NCBI GenBank assembly: GCA_003167015.1
Contig: PMUF01000182.1
Span: 1-14,870 of the forward strand
Reading direction: 5' to 3'
Origin: Chitinophagaceae bacterium
Lineage (GTDB): Bacteria > Bacteroidota > Bacteroidia > Chitinophagales > Chitinophagaceae
DNA length: 14,870 nt
The position numbers were made by a program, and so were the translations under genes. The notes under the pieces were generated by a model, which saw nothing but the letters and a program-made list of their open reading frames with translations, did no database searches and had not been told where the DNA came from. Positions 7,508 through 14,160 of the stretch are shown in pieces (within the stretch, counting starts at the first letter, position 1; each line of letters opens with the position of its first letter).

Positions 7508-7914
7508 AAAATAATACTAAAGCCCTGGTCAGGGCCTTTCTGCCCATTTTTGTCTTTTTCTTAATCGTAAGTTTTCTTATCATTACTATCCCTTCCGTTC
7601 TTCAGGAGTGGAATGTGGACCACAGGGTTTTGCTGGGTGGAAATGAGTTGCTTTTTATGGTGACTGCTATTTCTTACTGGTTGCATATCAGATCGTTACG
7701 TAGCTCAAACCCTCATGTGTTTGTCCGGATGGTGTATGGCAGCCTGCTTGTCAAAATGCTGGTTTGTTGTGTGGCGGTCGTGTTATACGGCTGGCGGAAC
7801 CATGCGGTGAACAAAAACGCCATCATCGGTTGTTTTATATTGTATATCATCTATACTTTCCTGGAAGTCAGAGTATTAACGCAATTGACCAAGAAGTTGC
7901 CCAAGAATGCCTAA
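7504..7914 (+). CDS. Four-helix membrane protein, probably AtpI-like
   Basis: I start it at ATG 7504, overlapping the AtpZ-like stop by four bases; a longer in-frame opening from 7402 would lie inside the AtpZ-like gene. The 136-residue product has four predicted membrane helices (about 9-30, 43-62, 76-98, 104-124) and a basic C-terminal end. Size, topology and position after AtpZ match the AtpI-like proteins that precede atpB in related bacteria. It has no catalytic motif, and the AtpI call rests mostly on context. The last eight bases overlap the SprT-like gene. Confidence 0.6.
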   Translation: MKNNTKALVRAFLPIFVFFLIVSFLIITIPSVLQEWNVDHRVLLGGNELLFMVTAISYWLHIRSLRSSNPHVFVRMVYGSLLVKMLVCCVAVVLYGWRNHAVNKNAIIGCFILYIIYTFLEVRVLTQLTKKLPKNA

Positions 7915-8527
7915 GAAAGAAGCGCCGCTTGAATATCTTAGCCGGTGGATCCCTGGTCCGGCGGCCCCGCTGATCCTGGAGTACCTGAATCATTACCAGG
8001 TACATCTGACTATTACGAGAGAGCGCAGGAGTGTATTGGGTGATTACCGGCATGCCACACGGGCGCAAAATCACCGGATCAGTGTCAATGGCAATCTGAA
8101 TCATTATTCTTTTTTGATCACTCTCATCCATGAGCTGGCGCATCTGGTGACGTTCATGGAGTTTGGCAATGGGGTACAGTCACACGGCAAGGAGTGGAAG
8201 GGGATTTACCGGAAGGTTCTGGAGGAGTTCATCCGGTTGTCGGTTTTTCCCGGGGATATCCTGGCGGCGTTGAAGAAGAACCTGCACAATCTTCCGGCCA
8301 GCAGTTGTGCGGATGAGGGTTTGATGAGGGTGCTGAGGCGGTACGATACGGACAATGCGGGGCTTTTATTAGTGGAACAAATCCCCGAGGGGGGATGTTT
8401 CAGCCTGGAGGATCAGCGGGTATTCCGAAAGGGGAAAAAATTAAGAAAAAGGTACCAATGTGTCGAAGTAGCCACCGGAAAGTTGTATCTTTTCAGTCCG
8501 ATTTATGAAGTGAAGCCAGCTTCCTGA
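7907..8527 (+). CDS. SprT-like zinc metallopeptidase-domain protein
   Basis: The 206-residue protein carries HELAH (75-79), the zinc-binding and catalytic HExxH motif, with a likely third ligand in QSHGKEW (His93). This is the SprT/Spartan-type layout. The C-terminal half keeps the features of Bacteroidota homologues: the SSCADEGLMRVLRRYD segment, then a KRYQCVE strand and YLFSPIYEV near the end. SprT-domain proteins are often annotated as DNA-protein crosslink proteases, but the bacterial role is poorly defined and no DNA-binding motif is evident. The ATG lies inside the end of the AtpI-like gene (8-bp overlap), so it belongs to the same operon. It is intact and of usual length. Confidence 0.88.
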   Translation: MPKKEAPLEYLSRWIPGPAAPLILEYLNHYQVHLTITRERRSVLGDYRHATRAQNHRISVNGNLNHYSFLITLIHELAHLVTFMEFGNGVQSHGKEWKGIYRKVLEEFIRLSVFPGDILAALKKNLHNLPASSCADEGLMRVLRRYDTDNAGLLLVEQIPEGGCFSLEDQRVFRKGKKLRKRYQCVEVATGKLYLFSPIYEVKPAS

Positions 8528-8536
8528 GCCTGGCGA

Positions 8537-8562
8537 ACCCGGACGGTTTTTCTTCCCCGGGT
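8537..8562 (+). terminator. Weak hairpin after the SprT-like gene
   Basis: ACCCGG (8537-8542) pairs with CCGGGT (8557-8562) around a 14-base loop, ten bases after the SprT stop. There is no T-run downstream; a T-rich stretch lies in the loop instead. It could help end the operon transcript but is a poor match to a factor-independent terminator. Confidence 0.25.
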
Positions 8563-8684
8563 GAGATGATCGGACAACCCTTTTTATCCTTCCGTCGTAA
8601 CTTATCCATGTTTGCAGGAACATTGTTCCATTGGTTCAGCCCGTTTTTAATTCTTTCCCTTCTTTTGTCACAGCAGATGCTCTA

Positions 8685-8820
8685 TCATTCTTTGAGCATC
8701 CGGATGGTGCAGCTATAATGCCCTGTTGACCCGGCGGTAACCTAACTGTCGGGCAAAGGTCAGGGATTCTTCGAGGAGCTGACGGCCTACCCCTTTATTT
8801 AGTAATCTGTCGGAAAATAT
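8685..8820 (-). pseudogene. Remnant of a GNAT-family acetyltransferase
   Basis: Reading leftward from 8820, 35 codons give a GNAT motif-A segment: LLNKGVGRQLLEESLTFARQ then LGYRRV. This has the acetyl-CoA pyrophosphate loop (K-G-V-G-R in place of R/Q-x-x-G-x-G) and its following helix. The frame ends at TAG (8715-8717). In another frame, GHYSCTIRMLKE followed by TGA (8685-8687) resembles the end of such proteins. The start, the N-terminal strands and the part between motif A and the C-terminus are missing. This is a deleted, frame-broken gene. The motif-A reading is good; the C-terminal piece is tentative. Confidence 0.55.
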
Positions 8821-8904
8821 CTAGCTGAGCAGTGCGATGATGCCGTAAAGGATGGCTATGGTCACGATAATGATGCCGATGAATGGTTTGTCTGCGTTCT
8901 TCAT
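8821..8904 (-). CDS. Small single-helix membrane protein (27 residues), unrecognised family
   Basis: ATG at 8904 to TAG at 8821-8823 encodes a 27-residue peptide: a short polar start (MKNADKPF), then one uninterrupted hydrophobic segment (residues 8-27, rich in Ile and Leu). This is the typical look of bacterial small membrane proteins. It begins 26 nt after the stop of the leftward GNAT-like gene and is probably co-transcribed with it. The GNAT remnant follows in the same frame right after its TAG. No motif suggests a function. Chance cannot be excluded at this length, but the start and the clean hydrophobic helix support a real gene. Confidence 0.5.
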   Translation of the reverse strand: MKNADKPFIGIIIVTIAILYGIIALLS

Positions 8905-8930
8905 AAAGGGTGTTGTTTTGATAGGAATCT

Positions 8931-9512
8931 TCACTCCGTTAACGCAGATGGCATGGCAAATAGTATGTCGGTGGAAAGAACCTTATTAGCATGGAAACTT
9001 TCGCGGGTACAGCAGTAGACGGTGGATCTGCCGGAGGTGGCGGGCTGGCGGGTGAATCCTGTTTTTTCCAGCAGCCGGGCCTTGGGATCGTATCCCGATG
9101 CCTGGCCCAGGGAGGTGAGGATGCGGGTGATAGCGGGCTCTGCGAACAGCGAGGCGATACAGGCCTGGAAGGCCGGGTAATAGATGGTCTCGTCACGGGA
9201 CCAGGCGAAGCAATAGATTCCGACGGCGCCCGGGTCGGTGAAATGGTCAGGGGTCAGGTCCATTTGGATAGGCGGATGGATTTCCAGCAGGAAGAGTACC
9301 TGTTCACCACGGCAGACGAGGTAAGCGCCGAAGGAACCGGCGATTTCCATCCGGTCATAGATTTCCCACAAGCCGTCATCGGGGTAGGACATCCGGTTGT
9401 CGCCATAGAATTCCCGCCGGAAGATTTCCCGGACTACGGGACGGTCCGTTGCTTTGTTGACAGGTCTTACCGAAAAGGCTGTGTAAGCTGGGTTGGTGGT
9501 TAATACAAACAT
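8931..9512 (-). CDS. GNAT-fold acetyltransferase-like protein
   Basis: The protein is 193 residues from ATG 9512, chosen because the GNAT-like first strand (AFSVRPVNKATDRPVVREIF) then begins near the N-terminus. ATG 9545 or TTG 9563 would add a hydrophobic 11-17 residue lead. The body has the GNAT strand order: a GSFGAYLVCRGEQVLFLLEI strand pair, a GAVGIYCFAW strand, an alpha helix, FAEPAITRILTSLG and a final RLLEKTGFTR, as in GNATs of the IucB/Acetyltransf_8 type. The usual motif-A loop (R/Q-x-x-G-x-G/A) is not visible: YYPAFQACIASLF stands in its place, so acetyl-CoA binding is uncertain. Substrate unknown. Confidence 0.65.
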   Translation of the reverse strand: MFVLTTNPAYTAFSVRPVNKATDRPVVREIFRREFYGDNRMSYPDDGLWEIYDRMEIAGSFGAYLVCRGEQVLFLLEIHPPIQMDLTPDHFTDPGAVGIYCFAWSRDETIYYPAFQACIASLFAEPAITRILTSLGQASGYDPKARLLEKTGFTRQPATSGRSTVYCCTRESFHANKVLSTDILFAMPSALTE

Positions 9513-9696
9513 GGCAAAGATTAGGAATGGTTTAAATGGCGCCATTTGTACCGGAAATGGCAACGGTGCCAGCTAACAGGGGCCTTATCATGTCTGAGAG
9601 GGAGCTTAACCAGGTATCCCGGTCCGGTCGTTCCGGCACCTAAGGGAGGAAGTGAGAGCGAAGGTTGGATAAAAAGCGGAAGAAAGGTAAGATTTT

Positions 9697-9730
9697 TTTG
9701 AATATTTAAAGCAGAGGGGCTATAAAATTG
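9697..9730 (+). promoter_or_regulatory. Candidate Bacteroidota promoter for the lipoprotein/T9SS-cargo pair
   Basis: TTTG (9697-9700) and TAAAATTG (9723-9730) match the -33 and TAnnTTTG-type -7 elements at a 22-bp spacing, within the known range. Transcription would start about 105 bases before the ATG at 9842, leaving a leader with inverted repeats. Confidence 0.4.
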
Positions 9731-9775
9731 TAAAACAATATAGGTGTTAATATGTATTTCGGGGGTGATAGCGGT

Positions 9776-9838
9776 TAATTAAGGCTTAATTATGGGTCTG
9801 GTTATAGGGCAGTTTTTAAATTGACAGGAATAACTGCC
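9776..9838. repeat. Two inverted repeats in the lipoprotein-gene leader
   Basis: TAATTAA-GGC-TTAATTA (9776-9792) is a perfect 17-bp AT-rich dyad, suited to a regulator site. GGCAGTT (9808-9814) pairs with AACTGCC (9832-9838) around 17 bases, ending three bases before the ATG at 9842. The second hairpin could cover the ribosome-binding region. Both lie downstream of the promoter candidate. Confidence 0.4.
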
Positions 9839-9841
9839 ATC

Positions 9842-10576
9842 ATGAAAAGGAACGACTTATCCTGTGTCCTCCTCTCCGCCATAGCCCTGCTGCTTTTTTC
9901 CTGCAAAAAGAACGGCGCCGTCAATAACGGTAAATGGACGACGTATAACTACCCCGGTATCGGGGCCATTGCCATCGATGCCCGGGGGAATAAATGGTTT
10001 GGAGCCGATTTTGGCTTATTGAAACTGGATGATACCACATGGACTACCTACAATACTTCCAACAGCGGGCTGGCCGGTAACGATATCAATGCCATAGCCA
10101 TCGACAGCAAGAGCAATATGTGGATCGGAACTCAGGGTGAAGGGGTGTCAAAATTCGATGGAACCGACTGGACCACCTATAATACCAGCAACAGCGGAAT
10201 AGCCGGAAATGATTTCTATAACGGAATAGCCTTTGATGCGCAGGGCAATACATGGTTTGCGTGCACTGGCAGCGGCGTGTCAAAATTTGACGGCGTTAAC
10301 TGGACTACCTACAATACGGCCAACAGCGGGCTGGCTAATAATGTTGTCAATGCGATAGTCATTGATTCCCTGGGTAATAAATGGTTTGGCACTGATGGCG
10401 GGGTATCAAAATTCGATGGTGCCCATTGGATTACCTATACTACTTCCAACAGCGGGTTGTTTAATCATGCCACGGGGGTGTTTGGCAATGGTAGTGGTGT
10501 TCTTGCCATTGCTATAGATGCACAGGGAAATATGTGGTTTGGAGGAACGGAGATATCCGAATGGCAGCCACAATAA
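9842..10576 (+). CDS. Lipoprotein with propeller-type WTTYNTSNSG repeats
   Basis: The 244-residue protein begins at ATG 9842 with a lipoprotein signal peptide: basic MKRND, a hydrophobic stretch, then LFSC with Cys21. The mature part is almost entirely five repeats of about 42-44 residues, each with TTYNTxNSGL, an AIAID segment, GNxWFG/A and GVSKFDG-x-x-W. These match the two-component-regulator propeller blade (Reg_prop type) of Bacteroidota. The first unit is short and the last ends at GGTEISEWQPQ, so a closed six- or seven-blade propeller is not fully encoded; it may close with fewer blades, pair with another protein, or be truncated. It lies 31 bp upstream of the T9SS-exported protein on the same strand, probably one operon. 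Likely an outer-membrane or surface binding protein; the ligand is unknown. Confidence 0.8.
   Translation: MKRNDLSCVLLSAIALLLFSCKKNGAVNNGKWTTYNYPGIGAIAIDARGNKWFGADFGLLKLDDTTWTTYNTSNSGLAGNDINAIAIDSKSNMWIGTQGEGVSKFDGTDWTTYNTSNSGIAGNDFYNGIAFDAQGNTWFACTGSGVSKFDGVNWTTYNTANSGLANNVVNAIVIDSLGNKWFGTDGGVSKFDGAHWITYTTSNSGLFNHATGVFGNGSGVLAIAIDAQGNMWFGGTEISEWQPQ
9935..10576 (+). repeat. Tandem coding repeats, about 129 bp, in the lipoprotein gene
   Basis: Units opening with TGGACTACCTACAATAC or close variants begin at 9935, 10040, 10169, 10301 and 10427. The steps are 105, 129, 132 and 126 bp, all multiples of three. Neighbouring units stay alike at the DNA level, for example the segment around CAACAGCGGGCTGG and the segment TCAAAATTCGATGG, which suggests fairly recent internal duplication or gene conversion. 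Confidence 0.8.
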
Positions 10577-10607
10577 TGATCATTTTTAAACCTACAACCA
10601 TATCAAC

Positions 10608-12170
10608 ATGAAACATGCATTTACACTGCTTTTTGGTTTGGCAATAGTCCTGTCCACGGTACAGGTGCAGGCGCAGAAACAGGAAACCATTCCAACCATT
10701 AACGGTCCGGTTTATTATTACGCCACTGTTACGAATAGCCCTGGTGATCCCGACTACACGAGTTATATTGCTTCGCACCCGCACTCGGGCATCTTTTTTG
10801 TGGACTCCGGTAATGGTAATTACAACTGTCATGCCTTTGCATGGCCCAATGATACAACGGTATGGGTTAATTCTACGAACGATTCGGCCGACGCGCCGCA
10901 GATATATTACGATCATTATTCATCCTATTATTATAAGGCGACAACCGCAAGCGACGCAGAGATCGCCGTATATGGAAATACTTCTCTTACGAACCCAATC
11001 CATTCCGCCCTCCGGTTGACCAATTCAAGTTCAACGAATGGATTTGCAAAGGCATTCTTAAGCAAATACCCCCAATACGTCGGCTGGTACATTTCAAAAT
11101 GGGACGGCGGCCCTTTGGTGATCCACCAGGTTGACAGCTGTCCTTTTTATGCGCAGGCTAATGAAACAGTAACCTACTATAAAAAAACGTCAGAGGCTTC
11201 GGGATCCAATTCCCTGGAGTATTCCAGCTCGCAGTATTCTATTGCGGGAGGGCAGAATATCGTTTGCTATTCCCCCGGCAATCAATTCTGGCTGAGTAAC
11301 ACCAGCGGTTCCGTTGCCATCACCTCCTTTCCCCAGTCGGGCTTTTCGGTGACCTGGAGCGCCAGCTCGAATATAACGCTGACGAATGCCAATGCGCTTC
11401 CGGTAACGGCTTCGTTTAACGGCAACAGCAGCAATGGCGACACCGGGCATATCAACGCCACCATTTACTTCCCCAACGGCACTTCCGGCACCGTAGGGCC
11501 ATACAAGGTCTGGGCGGGTCCTCCGGCGCCCATCACTTCCATTTCCACGTCCCAATGGACGGCAGGCGGCAACGGTGAGACAACGATTACTGTCCCTTCC
11601 AGCTCGGCCGAGTTTTATGCATGGCCTTTTAATACTGCCGATGTGACTTTCCCCAATCCTAACTCTTTCGATACACATGGCGCGAGCAGCTATGCCTGGA
11701 GCTGTTCATCAGGGGGCGGACCTGCCATTACCTGGAACCAGGATCAGAACCTTCTTGGTTACCGGTATGCCGCCGGCAGCTTTACGCCTGCCAACGAGTA
11801 CGGTATTATCACGGTGAGGGCCTATAATGCCTGCGGGTCCCAGTCAGCGTTTCAGAACATCCTGGAGTCGTCGTCGGATGACGATATTGCGTTCACCCTG
11901 TCGCCCAACCCGGCGTCAGACGTGGTAACGGTCAGTATAGCCCAAAGCGCCGCCGGCAGCCAGGCCGCGTCTGTCCCGGTTGGATCATCCGGCACTCCGG
12001 TTACTTACGCTGTCAAAGTTGTTGATATGTCCGGCATCGTATACTATGCTTCTTCCAACAAGGGGAATAAGTTTACCATTCCGGTCAGCACCTTAAAGCC
12101 CGGCAACTACATGGTTGTGGTGACTGACGGCAAAAAACCGTCCGGCAGACCTCTTCTCATTGCACGTTGA
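10608..12170 (+). CDS. Secreted T9SS substrate with a probable papain-like Cys/His domain
   Basis: The 520-residue protein has a signal peptide (MKHAFTLLFGLAIVLSTVQV then QAQ, cleavage near 22-23). The N-terminal domain (about 30-190) has NYNCHAFAWPN with Cys74, then AEIAVYGN...IHSALRL with His132 and SKWDGGPLVIH (163-173). A Cys in an NCH-x-x-AW helix, then a (D/E)IAVY strand and HSA, is the pattern of NlpC/P60- or CHAP-like hydrolases, so amidase or peptidase activity is plausible; the exact family is not certain. The middle (about 200-420) is Ser/Thr/Asn-rich and beta-sandwich-like. The C-terminus (about 424-520) is a type A T9SS sorting domain: FTLSPNPASDVVTVSI and LKPGNYMVVVTDGK. It would be exported through the outer membrane by T9SS and is probably co-transcribed with the lipoprotein gene. 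Confidence 0.82.
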   Translation: MKHAFTLLFGLAIVLSTVQVQAQKQETIPTINGPVYYYATVTNSPGDPDYTSYIASHPHSGIFFVDSGNGNYNCHAFAWPNDTTVWVNSTNDSADAPQIYYDHYSSYYYKATTASDAEIAVYGNTSLTNPIHSALRLTNSSSTNGFAKAFLSKYPQYVGWYISKWDGGPLVIHQVDSCPFYAQANETVTYYKKTSEASGSNSLEYSSSQYSIAGGQNIVCYSPGNQFWLSNTSGSVAITSFPQSGFSVTWSASSNITLTNANALPVTASFNGNSSNGDTGHINATIYFPNGTSGTVGPYKVWAGPPAPITSISTSQWTAGGNGETTITVPSSSAEFYAWPFNTADVTFPNPNSFDTHGASSYAWSCSSGGGPAITWNQDQNLLGYRYAAGSFTPANEYGIITVRAYNACGSQSAFQNILESSSDDDIAFTLSPNPASDVVTVSIAQSAAGSQAASVPVGSSGTPVTYAVKVVDMSGIVYYASSNKGNKFTIPVSTLKPGNYMVVVTDGKKPSGRPLLIAR

Positions 12171-12238
12171 GGAGTACTCATAGGTGCGGGCGCCGCTGCG
12201 CCGGATCGGGCACGGACGCTATCGGAGAGGGATACGCC

Positions 12239-13144
12239 TTATAACTCTGAATAGGCTGTCGAGTGCAGGAAGATGTCGTCGATGTGGGAAACATTGTGCT
12301 GGTATTGCGGTGACGCTACCAGCTGTTTCCAGAAAGGATCATCGGAGAAACTCTTCCAGTGCTGGTCGCGGGCGGCCATATTGTCAAAGCTGGTCATGTA
12401 CATGAGGTTGGGCATGTGGGCGCCGGCGAGGACGGAGGCATAGAAGACGGCATGGAAGTCCAGTCTGGCGAACAGGGGGATTTCGCCGCCCTGGTTGAAC
12501 ATCTGCACTTTGTTGGCGAATAATTTTTCCGTAGGGCCTTCATAGCTGCGCAATTCGTAGATCCTGTCGGCGCTGTAGGGCTGACCGGACCAGGGGGCTG
12601 CATAGGCGGGCATTTCGGGAAAGGCCTGGAGGAGGATGGATTCTATGCGGACGTAAGGAGGATCGTTATAGGCTGCGTCGAGGTAGCTGCCGCCATCGGC
12701 CAGGAACCGGGTGTCTTTAGCAAGGGATGCGGAGAGGGTGACGAATTGGTCGAGGTTTTTGAGGGGAATGAAGAGGAAAATTTTGCGGATAGCGGCGGTG
12801 TCATTGCCAACTGGTTTGAAGGCGCCCACCTGTGATATCCCCTGGCGATGCAGGGCGGGGATCAGGGCGTATTGCAGGAAGCTGTCTACGCGGGTTTCCT
12901 GTTGTTGGGTCTTCAACTGGTAGACACGGATAGCATAGAACGTTTGTTTGGAGCTGGCCGCTGAGGGCGCGGCCGATATACCCGCGCAAGGAGCGCTGTG
13001 GTCGGGCAGGACAGGAGTGGGGATGGCGGGTGCGGATGTTGCGGCGGCGGGCGTTCCGACGAAAGCCGCAAAACTGGTCAGCAGGAAGAGCAAAGGCTGG
13101 AAGATACGTTGGGGAGCAAGCCGGCCGGACAATAACTTTTTCAT
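12239..13144 (-). CDS. Exported NIPSNAP-family protein, two domains
   Basis: From ATG 13144 the product has 301 residues and begins with MKKLL and a hydrophobic signal-like region (to about residue 36), then an Ala/Pro/Ser-rich linker. A start at TTG or ATG further upstream (to 13201) would bury the signal, so I prefer 13144. Two ferredoxin-like (dimeric alpha-beta barrel) units follow: FYAIRVYQLK near 69-78, and RIYELRSYEG near 194-203 with the family ending DQHWKSFSDDPFWKQL (about 260-275). NIPSNAP proteins have no established enzymatic role in bacteria. This copy is convergent with the T9SS cargo and divergent from the 13286 gene. Confidence 0.85.
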   Translation of the reverse strand: MKKLLSGRLAPQRIFQPLLFLLTSFAAFVGTPAAATSAPAIPTPVLPDHSAPCAGISAAPSAASSKQTFYAIRVYQLKTQQQETRVDSFLQYALIPALHRQGISQVGAFKPVGNDTAAIRKIFLFIPLKNLDQFVTLSASLAKDTRFLADGGSYLDAAYNDPPYVRIESILLQAFPEMPAYAAPWSGQPYSADRIYELRSYEGPTEKLFANKVQMFNQGGEIPLFARLDFHAVFYASVLAGAHMPNLMYMTSFDNMAARDQHWKSFSDDPFWKQLVASPQYQHNVSHIDDIFLHSTAYSEL

Positions 13145-13285
13145 AAATAAATTGTTGAATATGAGGAAGTAGAATGATAATTTGCCAGTAATTGCCAACA
13201 TGAAAAATGTTTTAACAAAAACTTGGAATTGACGATCCTGCGAATATCGGAAATAAACCTACCTTGGCGCACTCCTAATAAAATT

Positions 13286-13999
13286 ATGAGCTATAGAATT
13301 TATTTATTTCTGCCATTGTTGCTGGTTTTGTTGGTTGAGCGGGGATCGGCCCAGAAATTCCTGACCGGCAAGATCTTTTCCAAAAACGGTGCGGATACGT
13401 TGATGTCCGTGAGCATCCATAATATTACCGAGCAGCGATATGATCTCTCCGACGAGGATGGTTCTTACCGTATCCAGGTCATGGCTGGCGACCATGTCGC
13501 TTTTTCTTCGGTGGGATATAGGACAGATACGCTGACCATCACCGATGCCATGCTGACCACGACGTACCCGATCTATCTGGCCGTCCGGGCGCAAACCCTG
13601 CAGTCAGTGAGCGTGCAATACAACAATTATCAGCTGGACTCTATGGACCGGCGCAAGGAATATGCCTGGGTGTACAATAATGGTAATACCCCCCGATTCG
13701 AGCATCAGCGGCAGGGGGATGGTGTCGGAGTGGAAATGAATATCTTCCGCAATGCCGGTAAGCCGGAGAAGCAAAGGGAAAGACTGCAGAAACGGCTGGC
13801 GAAGGAGGAACAGGATTATTATATCAATTTCCGGTATAGTAAGGAATATGTGACGAAGATCACCCGTCTCCAGGGGGACAGTCTCATTCAGTTTATGAAA
13901 AAATACCGGCCCTCCTACGATTATTGCCGCAAGGCGGCCACTGTAGACATCCTTGTCTATATCAATGACTGTTATAAGCTGTATATGAAGGGGGAGTAG
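13286..13999 (+). CDS. Exported CarboxypepD_reg-like domain protein
   Basis: The 237-residue protein from ATG 13286 (a longer frame to 13223 lacks a signal at its start) has a signal peptide ending near SAQ (21-23). A CarboxypepD_reg-like beta-sandwich (about 24-104) follows: FLTGKIFSKNGADTLMSVSI, the DEDGSYRI turn (56-63) and FSSVGYRTDTL. In Bacteroidota this domain often precedes TonB-dependent receptors, but this protein lacks a plug or barrel. The remaining 130 residues are charged and helix-rich with a Lys/Arg/Glu-rich segment, and resemble small free-standing proteins of this type. Function unknown. A hairpin 7 bp downstream probably ends the transcript. Confidence 0.75.
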   Translation: MSYRIYLFLPLLLVLLVERGSAQKFLTGKIFSKNGADTLMSVSIHNITEQRYDLSDEDGSYRIQVMAGDHVAFSSVGYRTDTLTITDAMLTTTYPIYLAVRAQTLQSVSVQYNNYQLDSMDRRKEYAWVYNNGNTPRFEHQRQGDGVGVEMNIFRNAGKPEKQRERLQKRLAKEEQDYYINFRYSKEYVTKITRLQGDSLIQFMKKYRPSYDYCRKAATVDILVYINDCYKLYMKGE

Positions 14000-14005
14000 G
14001 GAAGA

Positions 14006-14025
14006 GACCGTTCGCGGGAACGGTC
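14006..14025 (+). terminator. Hairpin after the CarboxypepD_reg-like gene
   Basis: GACCGTTC (14006-14013) pairs perfectly with GAACGGTC (14018-14025) around GCGG, an 8-bp GC-rich stem. It begins 7 bp past the TAG at 13997-13999. No T-run follows, which is common for Bacteroidota hairpin terminators, so the call rests on stem strength and position. Confidence 0.5.
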
Positions 14026-14127
14026 GATACTAGAAGCGGGAGCTCCGAGCGAGGGTTGACTGGAGTGGGGGGTCAGCGGGCACTGCCCTAAGTAAATTCT
14101 TATCGTCTGCGGATGAGAATAAATTAA

Positions 14128-14135
14128 TATCTTAC
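14128..14135 (+). promoter_or_regulatory. Possible -7 element for the dehydratase gene
   Basis: TATCTTAC, about 25 bases before the ATG at 14161, resembles TAnnTTTG and the TATCTTTA seen before the M23-like gene. No clear -33 partner was found. Confidence 0.25.
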
Positions 14136-14160
14136 CTGTCGTTGAGCAAATTCCTTGTAC

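Larger units (their letters stand above)
9513..9841. other. Intergenic region without an intact gene
   Basis: This 329-bp stretch separates the leftward GNAT-like gene from the rightward lipoprotein gene. The left part (to about 9690) is GC-rich with no convincing gene; a 17-codon opening at 9590-9643 is not supported. The right part (9690-9841) is AT-rich and holds the promoter candidate and the inverted repeats listed separately. No transposon end or tRNA was seen. Confidence 0.6.

Noticed and set aside
8617..8629. GGAACA-T-TGTTCC dyad
   Set aside because: A short 13-bp palindrome with no promoter or gene start near it on a suitable strand; expected by chance at this length.
9590..9643. 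17-codon rightward opening (MSERELNQVSRSGRSGT)
   Set aside because: Too short, no hydrophobic or conserved pattern, and no ribosome-binding sequence that stands out.
9935..10576. Regularly spaced repeats as a possible CRISPR or minisatellite array
   Set aside because: The units are in-frame propeller blades of one protein; spacing is a multiple of three and there are no unique spacers.
11190..11678. Leftward 162-codon open frame inside the T9SS cargo gene
   Set aside because: Antisense shadow with Arg/Gly-rich random-looking sequence; the rightward frame has a signal peptide and sorting domain.
12189..12202. GGCGC-CGCT-GCGCC hairpin between convergent genes as a terminator
   Set aside because: Only a 5-bp stem with no T-run on either strand; too weak to list as a feature.
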